From: Chamaecyparis obtusa
Lineage: Eukaryota; Streptophyta; Pinopsida; Cupressales; Cupressaceae
NCBI GenBank assembly: GCA_027943335.1
Contig: BSBK01006347.1
Span: 310,001-374,000, forward strand
Length of the DNA stretch: 64,000 nt
Reading direction: 5' to 3'
The notes under the pieces: generated by a model
What the model saw: the letters and a program-made list of their open reading frames with translations, nothing else
The model's database searches: none
Told to the model about the DNA's origin: nothing
Shown: piece by piece, positions 1-12,009 of the stretch
Layout of the letters: each line of letters opens with the position of its first letter
Position numbering within the stretch: position 1 is the stretch's first letter
Translations under genes and position numbers: made by a program

Positions 1-392
1 CCAAACATCTACATTTATACAAGAAGCTACCGAGTTGAGTCGACCTTCAGATCCACAATTAATAGAAGTAACAGTCAAATCTAGGACCACATGCTTCCCA
101 ATGATGGATTCCAACATTAATTCCATGATCCAATATAAATGCACAAGCCGGCCACAACAGGAAACAAAACTGAACCCATCGGTAAGCAAGATAACCAAGC
201 AACAGACAGACAATGCCGAGCACTAGTGAAATAACCGACCACCTAGGAGATAACCGACCACCCTCAGTAACCAAAGGAAACTGACCAACTACCAAACAAC
301 TCAGTTAAATAAAAAATTGAGCAACATAGACAAAAATCCAAATTCTTTTTGGTGACACAGGATTGCCAAGGACCTGAGATGCTCCTGCATCA
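1..392 (-). repeat. 3' LTR, partial
   Basis: Aligns without net length change to 5294-5685 at about 90% identity and ends in the same TGCATCA. The outer part, about 280 bp, lies left of the window. In element orientation the LTR starts TGATGCAGGAGCATC. Confidence 0.92.
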
Positions 393-473
393 GACACCTG
401 GGGTTATTTTGAAATGATTCTCTGAATCATTTGGTAGGTTTGGTCTGAGCTGCATCCAACTCAGACTATGAAA

Positions 474-1060
474 TCCATGAACTATCTTCCATCGGTCTAT
501 TCTTCCACTTAACCAGATATTCCATATATTGTTTTCTTCTTGTACTTTTGCCAATTCTTTCCTTCAAAATCTGCTCAACTTCATCATTCTGCTTCTTAGG
601 ATATTCTATCAGTACTATTGCTTCTTCATCAGGTTCATGATACTCATACAAATCATCAATATTGAAAATCAGTGATATGTCCATGTCATCAGGTAACTCA
701 ATCTCATATGCATTTCCACTATCAAATTTCTTCAGAATCTTGCAAGGTCCAAATTTCTTCATCTTCAGCTTCCCATATGTTCCAACAGGAAATCGACCTT
801 TCTTCAAATGAACCATCACTTCATCACCAACATCAAAAGTCTTATGTCTTCTTGATCTATCAACTCTGTCTTTGTATTTCTAATTACTATCTTCTAGCTT
901 CAACTTCACATCTTCATGCAATGTCTTCATGTATTCAACAAACTTTACTCCTTTAGCACTTTTCTTATTTTCATCAGCAATGTCTCTCAAATCAGATATT
1001 CCTCTCGGTTGTGTGCCATTCACAATCTCAAATGGTGTTTTTCTAGTACTCCTATTCATT
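474..1060 (-). pseudogene. Chromovirus integrase C-terminus and chromodomain
   Basis: C-terminal end of the pol polyprotein. An integrase C-terminal segment ([18 protein letters not shown], then [17 protein letters not shown]) leads into a chromodomain with VEQILKERI and [18 protein letters not shown]. Chromodomains of this family are thought to steer integration toward particular histone marks. The frame is the same as the upstream integrase core, with a TAG at about 895 and a TAA at the join with the core. After DSSWIS comes a TAG, and the frame then continues almost to the 3' LTR, so the original stop may have been in or near the LTR. Assignment to a chromovirus clade needs a phylogeny. 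Confidence 0.88.
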
Positions 1061-1738
1061 TAATTATTATATGCAAACTCTACTTGTGCTAACATAGAAT
1101 CCCAATTACTTGGTGTGTCTCCAACTAAACATCTTAAAAGATTTCCCAAACTTTTGTTCACAACTTCAGTCTGTCCATCAGTTTGTGGGTGAAATGTAGA
1201 ACTATATTTAAACTCAATGCCAAATTTCTTCCAAAGTGTTTTCCAAAAGTATTCGACAAATTTACTGTCTCGATCAAAGATAATACTCCTCGTTAATCCA
1301 TGCAATCTGATAATTTCCTTAAAGGAAAGATTTGCTACATGTACTGCATCTAATGTCTTTCTATAGGGTATAAAATGTGCCATTTTTGAAAATCTATCCA
1401 CAACAACAAATATAGAATCATTACCTCTTACTATCTTCGGTAAGCCAAGAACAAAATCCATACTGATATCAATCCAAGGTTTCTCAGGGACATGCAGCAA
1501 TCGGTGTATACAATCCAGTATTCTGACTTACTCCTTTTGCAACTTGATAAATTCCACAACTTTTCATAAATTTATGAACATCTCTATACAACTGTGACCA
1601 ATAGTACTTCTCCTTAAGCAAATTCCATGTTTTATCAATGCCAACATGTCCATCCAAACCACTACTATGTTTCTCCTTTATCAAATTAGATCTCATTACT
1701 CCTCTCGGTATACATAACTGAATACCTTTAAACAACAT
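1055..1738 (-). pseudogene. Chromovirus integrase zinc-binding and catalytic domains
   Basis: Integrase inserts the element cDNA into chromosomal DNA. The N-terminal HHCC domain is at about 1550-1700, but its last cysteine is tyrosine (CGIYQVAKG where C-x2-C is expected). The catalytic core follows, with the first Asp in SMDFVLGLP, the second in FDRDSKF and the Glu in [15 protein letters not shown], so the DDE triad is present. The zinc domain and core are in different frames that overlap near 1484-1500, which indicates an indel. Confidence 0.92.
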
Positions 1739-1744
1739 ACCTTC

Positions 1745-2569
1745 CTAAATAAAATATTCATCCCATTTATTATCTTGTTGATCTTGAATAGGTGCTCTGC
1801 ACTTTCTCCATGGCTCAGAAAAATTAGGGTCATTTTCATACAAACCTCTCATCTCATCAAAACTAAGAACTTCAATTTTCATCTTGGTCATCAAAGATCT
1901 TCTTCTACTCAATGCATCAACAACTCGGTTAGTGACTCCACTTTTATGCTTTATCACAAATGTATAACTCTGCAAATAAACCCATTTCATATGTCTCTGA
2001 TTCAACTTATTCTGACTACCCAAATATTGTAAAGCCTTATGATTATTATATAACACAAATTCACTCGGTATCAAATAATGTCTCCATTTCTTCAGTGCTT
2101 GAACAATAGCATAGAATTCTTGATCATACACAAAATATTTCCTTCTAGCATCATTCAACTTCTCATTAAAGAAAGCAACAGATTTACCATCTTGACTCAA
2201 CATAGCTCCAATTGTAGTTCCACTTGCATCACATTCTACTTGAAATACCTTACTAAAATTAGGTAATGCCAAAATAGGTAATTCAACAACCTTCTGCTTC
2301 AGAGTCTCAAAACTTATGTCAGCTCCATGTGTCCACTTGAATTCTCTTTTGTCTCCTCTCATAGTCTCAGTCATAGCATTACAAATTGAACTAAAATTCC
2401 TTATGAACATTTGGTAAAAACTTTCCAAACCATGAAATGATCTTACCTCAATAGCATTCACAGGTGTAGGCCAATTCAAAATAGCTTCAACCTTTTCAAG
2501 ATCCATCTTCAAACCATCAGCTGAAATAACAATCCCAAATACACAATCTCTTCTTTCATGAATGAACAT
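1745..2569 (-). pseudogene. Chromovirus RT connection and RNase H
   Basis: Follows the RT palm after a frameshift in the 2509-2569 overlap. It opens with the connection segment (VEAILNWPTPVNAIEVRSFHG) and continues into RNase H, which degrades the RNA strand during cDNA synthesis. Catalytic positions visible are Asp in ECDAS and Glu in YDQEFYAIVQ; the third Asp, normally in a TDHKAL-like motif, is Asn here (YNNHKAL); the final Asp is in VVDALSRR. Loss of the third Asp would be expected to inactivate the enzyme. The segment ends in a stop before the integrase zinc domain. Confidence 0.92.
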
Positions 2570-3140
2570 TTTTTCAAATTTATTAGCAACTTTTCCTCTT
2601 TCAGTCTCTGCAAAACTTGTCTCACATGCAACAAATGTTCTTCTCTAGTCTTACTGAATATCAGAATATCATCAAGATATACAATCACAAATTTACCCAA
2701 GAATTTCTTCAAAACTTCATTCATCAACCTCATAAAAATACTCGGTGCATTAGTTAAACCAAAAGGCATAACCAACCACTCATACAAACCTTCTTTTGTC
2801 TTGAAAGAAGTCTTCCATTCATCACCTTCTTTGATTCTAATTTGATGATACCCACTTTTCAAATCAATCTTTGTGAAATACTTTGCTACAGTCAAACTAT
2901 CCATTATGTCATGCATTCTCAGTATAGGAAACCTATACTGCACTGTTATCTTATTGATTGCTCTGGAATCAGTACACATTCTCCATTCTCCATTCTTCTT
3001 CGGTGCCAATATAGCAGGTACTGCACAAGGAATCAAACTTTCTTTGATCAAGCCTTTCTCCAGCAACTCTTGAATCTGTCAGTTCAATTCCTGATTCTCA
3101 GTAGGCATCAACCGATGAGGTGCCTTATTCGGTAAACTAG
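2509..3140 (-). pseudogene. Chromovirus reverse transcriptase
   Basis: Reverse transcriptase palm and fingers with the usual gypsy motifs in order: [65 protein letters not shown], and the catalytic [10 protein letters not shown] box with both Asp present. It is in the same frame as gag and protease, and a TGA just before the domain sits where a Trp codon is likely. The conserved core itself is uninterrupted from 3066 to 2509, so it is the best preserved part of the element. Confidence 0.95.
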
Positions 3141-3419
3141 CTCCAGGGATTAGATCCATACAATGATCAATGCTTCTTTTTGGTGGCAAACCATCAAGTA
3201 CATTATCAGAAATGATATCACTGTACTCGGTGAGTAACTTATCAATCTCCTCGGGGACATTATCCTATGTTTTCTTACTTAGTTTATTAGGAATCACATC
3301 AAAACATACATCATTCCTCTTCAAAGAGTTAACAAACTTTCTTCCTTCCATAAAACAAATTTTCATAGATGTGCAAACATTACTAACAGGTTCTTCCATC
3401 AATGGAAACTAGATTTGTT

Positions 3420-3889
3420 TCTTTCCATCAGCCATAATAGTATACTTATGCAATCTCCCATCATATATAGCATGTCTATCATATTGCCAAGGTCTACCCA
3501 ACAAAATATGACAACAATCCATAGGCATGATATCACATAACACCTTATCATAGTATTTTCCAATCTTCAAATTCACATAACATTGTTCACTTACCAGGAG
3601 TGTATGCTCATCTTTGATCCATTAAATCTGATAGGGCGTCAGATGTACCAACCTTTCCAACTGCAATTTTGTGACCATCTCTTCAGATTGCAGGTTCTCT
3701 AAGCTACCACTGTCAATGATTATGTTCCAAAAATTTTCAAAAAATCTACATCTGGTCTTGAACAAACTTTTCCTTACCGGATCTTCCTTCTTGCTTTCAT
3801 TCCACAGTGCTCTCCTTACCATCAAGTTATTTTATTTCTCAGGTTCATTCAGTGACTCTTCTTGCACCAAAGCATTTCTACTACTACCA
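3420..3889 (-). pseudogene. Chromovirus aspartic protease
   Basis: Retropepsin-type protease that would cleave the Gag-Pol polyprotein. The active-site motif is NIIIDSGSLENL at about 3700, so the Asp and Gly of D-S/T-G are intact. A downstream ILLGRPWQYDRHAIY segment matches the second conserved protease region. It reads in frame with gag upstream and RT downstream, as in elements with a single Gag-Pol polyprotein, but stops (TAA near 3630, TAG near 3410) interrupt it. Confidence 0.88.
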
Positions 3890-4875
3890 GCCTTCTTACT
3901 AGCCTATGTACATTCAAAAGATCTATGTCCTTCTTCTCCATAATTATAACAAGTTCCTTGGAAACTTCCTCTGCTATAACCACCTCGGTAGTTACCGCCT
4001 CTACCTCTAGAACTTTCACCTTTCCGCTCGGTCTTGCCTTTGTCCAAATTTGTCTTTTCTAGTTTAGATCTACCATTTTCACCATTAAATCTACCTCTTC
4101 CTCTAGGTAATCTACCACCTCGACCTCTCTGTCTCTATTCGTGTCTCTTGTTCAATTTCTCCTCAGCTTTCAAAGAAAATTGATAAGCCTCTTCAATGTT
4201 CTCCACCTTGACCATACTAATTTCCTCTTGGATGGAAACTCTCAAACCATTTAGGTATCTACCAATTCTTTCCACATCATCTTCATCATGTCCAGATCTG
4301 ATATCCAATCTATAGAATTCCTCAGTATACTCTTTTACTGAGCTATCCTTCTATCTCAAACTTTGCATTCACCGAACTAGGTTTATCTGATAATCACAGG
4401 GTAAGAACTTTCCTTTTAACTTATTGACCATTTTACTCCATACCTTGATTTTGTCTTTTCCTTTCCTCTTCCTATCCAATTGTAGATTTTCCCACCATAA
4501 GGATGCATGACTTTTCAACTTTGTGCTTGCAATCTTCACCTTCTTATCCTCAGGAATGTTTTCATATTCAAAATACTTTTCCATCTCGGTGATCCAGTCC
4601 ACCAATTCATCAGAATCTAGCTTTCCACCATACTCAGGGGGATTGAAATGTGGTGTTGACTTTAGAATTTTCAAAGCCTTCAAGAATCTTTCTTCACCTT
4701 GATCCATAACAGGAGTAGGTTCTGCATTCACCTATTCTTCTTCAATTTCATCATCACTAACATCTTCAAGATGTCCGCCTCTTCTTTGGGCTGTTTCCAC
4801 TGCTTCTAACCTAGCAACAATCTGTCTTAGCATACCTGCCAATCTTGGATATGCATCTTGCCTCCCATGAACCAT
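3890..4875 (-). pseudogene. Chromovirus gag
   Basis: Structural Gag that would form the virus-like particle. I chose the ATG at 4875, after which the frame runs MVHGRQDAYPRLAG and then the Gag core with ELVDWITEMEKYFEYE and LKSHASLWWENLQ. A basic Arg/Gly-rich stretch (RQRGRGGRLPRGRGRF) precedes a CCHC zinc knuckle near 3915-3960 whose second Cys is Tyr (CYNYGEEGHRSFEC). In-frame stops include a TAG near 4733, and a TGA and TAG near 4350-4375. The start lies about 120 nt inside the primer site, a normal leader length. Confidence 0.9.
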
Positions 4876-4994
4876 CTTGACAACCCTCTGCAATTGTAGG
4901 TCAGATCACAATCTGCTACCCCACAATAATTCAACTAGGGCTTCAAGAGGAACTTGCAAACCTAGATCCACAGAACTAGATCAAGATCTCACCT

Positions 4995-5007
4995 CACTCT
5001 GATACCA
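4995..5007 (-). other. Primer binding site, initiator tRNA-Met
   Basis: On the minus strand this reads TGGTATCAGAGTG, complementary to the 3' end of plant initiator tRNA-Met, five bases inside the 5' LTR. Its position fixes the element orientation and the inner LTR boundary. Confidence 0.92.
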
Positions 5008-5012
5008 CCTAA

Positions 5013-5685
5013 TGCAAGGTAGGGAACAAGAGGGGCCAAACAATGGCACACCCTAATGATCCAAGCCTGAAACACACATGCGGAAGCAACAAACAACAAG
5101 AGTGAGAGAGAGAATGCAAGATCTTTCATATATTATCATCAATTGGAATCATACATGCCGGGCTATAAGGCCTTCCCGGTTAGGGCCTGATATTACAATG
5201 AATCTCAGAAGTCCTCAAACATGCGAGGATATGTCAAAAATCTCCAATATAATGTCTACTATCTTCTACCAAAATTGACTCCCTAAACTAACACCAAACA
5301 TCTACATTTATACAAGAAGCTACCGAGTTGAGTCGGCCTTCAGATCCATAATTAACGGAAGTAACAGTCAAATTTGGGACTGCAAGGTTCCTAATGATGG
5401 ATTCCAACATTAATTCCATGATCCAATATAAATGCACAATTCAGCGACAACAAGAAACAAAACTGAACCCGTCGATAAGCAAGATAACCAAGCAACAGAC
5501 AAACAACGCCGAGCACCAGTGAAATAACCGACTGTCTAGGAGATAACCGAACACCCTCGGTAACCAAAGGAAACTGACCAACTACCGACCAAATCAATTA
5601 AAGTAGAAACTGAGAAACACAAAAAAAACTCCAAATTCTTTTTGGTGACACAGGATTGCCAAGGACCCAAGATGCTCCTGCATCA
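5013..5685 (-). repeat. 5' LTR of the chromovirus
   Basis: 673 bp, bounded by TGATGCAGG at its start (right end on this strand) and CCTTGCA next to the primer site. Its outer 392 bp match 1-392. The TG...CA termini are intact. Confidence 0.92.
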
Positions 5686-8600
5686 GTTCTAGGGGAACTA
5701 CTCCAAATCTATACACAAATTTATTTTGTAGCTCTCAATGTATAAGAAAACTCTACAAAAATAGGATGAAAATAAGTAAAATATAACAAATGCATCAAAG
5801 TAATCAATGGTAAGCAAAGGTAACAACAAGATCTTCTAAAACACTTATTGATTGTTTCAGTCCACATTCATGCTAACTACAAGACATTGAGGTCCTTTTC
5901 ATTTATGGCCCCTATGGGATAGATATTTTAAAATTTTCCCCAACCACAACTCTGGTTTTCCTTATGATCTCCATAAATTCATTCTTGCAATCTTTAAACT
6001 CTTTCTTTTTAATTTTTTGCCATAAAAATTCATATAATTTTATTTTTTTCAGATTTACATGCATTTTGTGTGCAATTAATTTAGGTTTCCTTACATTGTA
6101 TAATTGAGGGGTGCAATGTTTCCTCCATAATTATTATCAATAATCTACAAAATAAAGTAAGAAATTCAGTAAAGATAAAAATTGAATGTTTAAAGTAAAC
6201 TCAATGCTTCATTTTACTATGGAACAAGAAACTCAACAAATTAAGCATCGCATCAGAAATACAATTGCTGCTCCACAAGAAACCATTCATTAACATGATA
6301 TCAAAGTTTAACTAGGAAATTCTACCAAATAAGTGTAGCTTTAGGAAATATTGTTCATTGGTACATGTATAACACCATTAATCCTCAAGAACAACCTTTT
6401 TTGGTAATTAAAAGGGATGGTAATATAAATAAATTTCTTTACAATGGATATGGCCAATTGGATCTAATGTGAAAGGATGACATTAGAAATAGAAAAACAT
6501 GGTCTAAAATTTAAAAAAAAACTAAGGTACAATAGAACTAACTAACATGAATCCCACCTAGAACAAAAATAAGATAAATGAGTTAGAGAATAAACTTTTG
6601 AAAACAATAACTATTAAACAAAAAAACCTAACCCAAGTTAGGGTATCACTAAGTATGAATGCTAAGACAAACAAAGTTTATTTGAGGCATTTTTTCATAC
6701 CCTCCAAATATCCATAAATTCCACCAATAATCTTCACTTTCCCTTGCATTGTTTGTCTCCATCGATCACTAAAAAATGTACTCTCATGCCTCTATCATAA
6801 TATCTCCATATACTCTACAATATTTAAATATCCATTAATTCATGTTGGCTATCATCTTCATCTTGCACAATAATCACTTCCACCATTTGGAACCTTTAGT
6901 ATTCCATCCTCTATACTGGGTATGAGCACCTATAGATGATGCATTTCTTTCACACACCCATGTGTGGGGTGTTTACTACTTTCTAACACATGCAGATCAA
7001 AACGTGGAACATATACATGTATTTGAATGTTGTAAAGTATTTTTATTATCTTAGTGTGTAGTAACATGGTGATAATACTAGTTGTGTAGATAATATGGAT
7101 ATTAATACTACTAGTATTTGGTACATTTAATATGGATATTAATATGTGCAAATAATTTAATACAATATTTTTATTATCTTAGTTGTATAGTAACTATACC
7201 ATCCTAAAAAGTCAGCACCCATAATTGGAGGATATAGGACCTATCAGACCCCATTTTGGTGATTTTGAGGTCTAAATGTTGTTTATGCTTGATTTCTCAC
7301 TTCATTCATTTTATTCCTTCACAACTTATCAAACTTCCCTATACCCATGAAAAATTCAAAAACACTGCCTAGGCAAGGCTATCCAGGTTGACCTTGTCCT
7401 AGGCTTTGCACCTTAGTGAGATTTTCGCCCGATGTAGGAGTTTTTATTCTAGATATTTCCTCATGGTTGACCCAACAATATTGAATCCCAAAATGAGTAT
7501 AAAAGGAAATCAAGGCTTCTCATTTTGACATCCATTATTATGATCCATGATTATGAAAATAATCTACTATTGTACAACTACTGGTAATTTTAGGAGCAAG
7601 TGAAATCACACTTATTAAGGATTTGGATTCAATATTTGAAGGAAAAAATCCAAGTCTCCACTTCTTCAAGATCCATTAAAGAAAAGAAAATCTTCTCTAA
7701 TTGGTGAAAGTTTCTCTCCCATGGTCGAAAAGTAGAGGAATTATCAATCAAGCAAGAAGATCCACACATACATTCTTCTTTCCTCTCTTTCTCCATTGAG
7801 GCTATCAAACATATCAACATTCTTGACCAAGGATTGGTGATCAGAGATCTATGCATTAGTGAAGACATCCTTGATTATAAACTCATTCCAAGATCTACAC
7901 ATACAAGCATCCTCATGGGTTTATTAGATCCTAAAATCCACCCATGGGGGTTTCTCTTGCAAGGTGAATACTTACATTTATCTTGTTTACATTACTTTCC
8001 TCATGAAATTTCAATTCTCTTTCAAGGTTGATTCCTATATAGGGGCTTGACCAAGGCAAGACTATTTCCATAACCTTTCCCCCTTTTTCTTTCTATGTAG
8101 GTGTAGTTCCAGGAGTTTCAAAGTCAGATTCATGAATATTAGAACCAATTACAAGATCCATGTAATTTTCACTAGATTTGGAGTTAAAAGGACAAGGCCA
8201 TAAATTTAACCCTCATCCTGGACAAGACCATCCAGGTGGGCCTTGTCCTTTGGGTCTAATATTTTTAGAGAGTGTATTTATAGACACAAGAATCCTATAT
8301 CCATAATGTTACATGATTCTGACACCTCTGCATCAGTCAAAATCAAATCTGAGGCGTCATTTTCCCCCTCTTTCTTCAAGGTAAGTCCATTCTTTCCATT
8401 TTCTCTTTGTGTTTACTTTTATACATTATATCTGATATTATATATTTCTAGTTGTCATTTCCTTTATCATAGAAAAAAATTATTTTCATACATTTACACT
8501 ATCATCATCAAATTTCATTTCATTTCTCTATCACACTAAAGGAAAGGTGAACCCCAAATCCCCAATCTAACTTAGATCTTGCATTAGCACCCCTTCATCC

Positions 8601-10430
8601 TTTTTAGGTTGTGCTAATCTAATTTGTTTGAGAGTGATCCTTTGGGAGAAAATTTTCCCTAATGTACAACACAATTTGGTGAGTGATCTACATTCTTAGC
8701 ATTTCTCACCATTCTCTATTGTTTAGCTAACTTTATTATGTGCCATCTTGTCAAATTGGCAAGTAGTTATAGGGGTAGGTAGGATATTTTTCTATATATG
8801 CACCTCTTTCCTCCTAATGTACTTACCTATTTTAATACACCTAATTTTATTTTGTTTTACGATTCTCACATGATATGAGAGACTTTGCTAGTACAATGTA
8901 GATACAAATGAATTTTCAAAAAATTCATATAAAGATTTAGGATGAAATCTAAACTTGAAGTTGGTGGTTTGCAACTATGGTGGATGATTGACATGATCTA
9001 TAATATCATGGTAAAATTTAGTAAATATTCACATTTTTTTCTATATTTTGACAAAAAATTATGAATATTATTATTTTTTAAAATTTCTATTCACTGCAAT
9101 ATTTATTGCTTCTTTCAAATATTTATAGTTTTCTTTAAATATTTGGTTAGATATGCTCAAATTGCCCTAGTATGTGCAAAATTTTGAGTCAATCTATTTG
9201 AATTGACTCCATTTGCATTTGAAAGTAGCCTTGTGAAGCAATATTGGAAACTATTTGTAATATGTGATAGATTATTTATAGATGGAGGGAAACATTGACT
9301 TCATTTGTTGATTATTGAGAAAATTACAGATATGCTTTGTAAGTATAATTTAATTATATTTCTTACTTGCACATCCCATTTAATTTTTTTGAGGATGACT
9401 AGTTACTTGTAAATCGACATCCATTTTGAGCATTTCTTTTATGATTCAATACAAGTGTAGCTCTCAATCTATAATATTTTTTCTTCTAGATGTGTGCTTC
9501 TAATTGATATGTTCCTGTTGGTTATTATAAATTCTATAAGATAAAATTTCCTTGTGAGGGATTAGGGTCCTTTCCCTTCCAATTAAATAAAGAATATGAG
9601 TTGTAATAGCCCTTGTGATAGGAAATGTGTAAACCCAACTATAAATTTTAAAAACATGTTGATTAACTCCATACATATGATATTTGTTTTGAAACTTATC
9701 ACATCACAAATTCAAGCTTCATAAAATCACTTAAATTAATTGTCTACTTCAAAACCGTACCTAAAAAAATAAATAGAATATAGCCAATTGATGATTAACA
9801 AGTGGACCCTACCTCCTAGTTGGCCAAAAGAAGAAAGTAATAAAAGTTTGAAAAATTAACTCAAAACAAGATAATAGCACCAATATTATAGTATTATCAT
9901 TATGCCCAATGTTTATCACATAAGATAGCTCAATAGTTTTTATGCAAAAAATAGTAGCTAAATATATGTCCACTCTTTCTAATAATACTAAACCGATTTA
10001 GTATCAACATACAAAAGATATTAACAATATTGATTTTCAATTTGGAACAAAAAGGATCACAAAAATATTCACAAGTGGTTTCCATCATTCATTCATGTTG
10101 CTTTAGGGACCTTGTTTTCACACATAACCACCAAAATTAGAAATATATAACCAATTAATTTCAATGATAAATCATATCTTTAATCCCTATCAATCATCTT
10201 TTAATTCTAAAATTTATTTGGAAAATTAGGAAGAAAAGGTTAAAATATAGGCTAGAAAGAATAGAAAAACTCTTAGCCCATCAATTATTCATGTTGATAT
10301 TCTTTCAAAAACATAGAGAAAATTTCCATGTGATCAAGAAAAAGAAACTACAATACATATGATGTCATATATCATGGCACTTCACAATATTTAAAGTAAA
10401 TTTATTGTCTAATAACACACTCATATAAAT
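5686..10430. other. Unassigned AT-rich DNA
   Basis: No frame longer than about 100 codons and no domain I recognise on either strand. Parts of 7200-8700 read like an old LTR or leader, with a phrase around CCATCCAGGTGGGCCTTGTCC near 8210 that is echoed near 7378, but I found no partner repeat or termini. Probably old unrecognisable repeats. Confidence 0.5.
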
Positions 10431-10550
10431 ACATGCACATGCACATGCACATACCCATGTGCATACGCATACACATACCCATACACATACACATACACAT
10501 ACACATACGCATACGCATACACATGTGCATATGCATACACATACGCATAT
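10431..10550. repeat. CACATA / CATACG-type microsatellite
   Basis: Imperfect hexamer array of ACATGC, CATACC, CACATA and CATACG units over about 120 bp, alternating purine and pyrimidine. Frames across it give only Val-Cys repeats and are not genes. Confidence 0.9.
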
Positions 10551-11831
10551 GTTAGCCCCCATTTCAAACTATCCAAAATTTAAACTTTTGTATTAAATTT
10601 ATTATCTCGCTAATCTAAGTGTTGTGCATTTTTCAAATATAGTTCCATGATAGGTCACCATGTGGTCTCAATAAAAATCCTTCATTTTAGACATGTAATG
10701 GGTCACTTGGAGAACAAATGAAGGAAGTTCCAAGTCACTGAAGTTTTTTGCAAGAATCAAAACATACTGAAAGAACAAATGTTATATTGCGTCAACAATT
10801 TTGATAGAAGCCACAAGTTGGCCAATTTTCACATCCCCAAAAAATAAGCAAAAACCATTGCTAAAGTTAATGCACAGTGATTCAGCCAATTTTCAAAGAA
10901 ATCCAAAAAAATGACCAATAAGGGAAGAAATCTAAATCACCAATGAAGAAATTATAACTAATGCGGTGATTTGGTCCAGTTTATTAAAAAAAGCCTGATT
11001 TATTCATTGCTTAACTTTTAAAAAACCTGCATGTTTATGATTAAGAAATATTTATCATTTTAGTCTTTAGGAGAAGTTGACCAAATTTATAAAATTACTA
11101 ATCCTCTTATTCAAAAAAAAATAAGTTTTTATAACTCATTCTTCATAAGTTAATAAAATTTTGAAAGCACTTCAAAGTGTCGACAAGAAGATAGAAAGGT
11201 GAAATTGGTAAATTTGGAAATTTTCAAAAGTACAGAAGGATGCATGTCATATGGTTTTCTATCAAAATATCTCAAACATAGATTAATTGTCATACCGAGA
11301 TCTTGATATTGGTAAATTGGCCAACTTTCTAGAGTTTTGAAAGAAGCCAATAAATTTTATAATGCATTCATTGGAAATTTGGATAAGTTGTCTATGTTTA
11401 TTGAAATATCGATGCATTTTTCCATAGGAGTTAGTTAGCATCACTAATTTTGAAACTATCTTAATACTTCATTCATTTGGTGACACAACTACAAATGTAG
11501 GTGGGAGATACAAAGCCAAAATCTACAACTTTTATCTCAGTTATGGTAAGAGGATATCATCTCGTGGAAGGATCTATCCAATTTACTAAATGTGGATGCA
11601 ATAATAAGGCTCAAAAAAACTTTTCAAAAAATGCCTCAAAGTGATCTCACTTTATGTGACACAATTTTCACAAGAACATGCAACATAAATTTGTTGAAAA
11701 GACATTAGAAACCTATAAGAAGCCAAAAGTTGTAGGTGAACTATTTTACAAATTACGTCAAAAGAATGTGATATGATGACATTATTATTGTTGCAAAATA
11801 TGAGTTAAAATAATTTAGTGAAAATACATTA
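10551..11831. other. Unassigned AT-rich DNA left of the LINE
   Basis: No coding frame, structured RNA or paired repeat seen. It ends with the left copy of the candidate LINE target duplication at 11822-11831. Confidence 0.5.
11822..11831. repeat. Candidate LINE target-site duplication, left copy
   Basis: AAAATACATT occurs here and again at 17627-17636, directly after the LINE 3' end. Ten bases is a normal size for L1-type insertions, but the sequence is AT-rich, so chance is not excluded. Confidence 0.55.
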
Positions 11832-12009
11832 AAGGGTGGCTTGAGAGGTCGAGTCTTCAACTCCCTCTCATTGCCTTTATTTTGAAAAAATTATTGAAAA
11901 TGGCTCATGCTCGGTCTATGCTCTACTAGGGTTTTTTCACCTTGCGTCCATCTCTGCATTTTTGTCCTTCGCACATACCATAGTTATTACGGGAAATAGC
12001 CTATTATTT

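Larger units (their letters stand above)
1..5685 (-). mobile_element. Ty3/gypsy chromovirus (3' LTR cut by window edge)
   Basis: LTR retrotransposon read right to left: 5' LTR, initiator-Met primer binding site, gag, protease, reverse transcriptase, RNase H, integrase, chromodomain, then a 3' LTR of which 392 bp lie in the window. Integrase after RNase H places it in Ty3/gypsy, and the chromodomain after the integrase C-terminus places it among chromoviruses. Gag through RT reads in one frame with about ten stops (about six TAG, two TGA, two TAA); later domains need at least two frame changes. The two LTRs differ at about 10% of aligned positions by eye, so this is the oldest dated insertion in the window. 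It is not coding-competent. The target duplication cannot be tested because the left flank is outside the window. Confidence 0.93.

Noticed and set aside
10365..10562. Minus-strand frame rich in Val-Cys
   Set aside because: It is the translation of the CACATA microsatellite, with no start context or domain.
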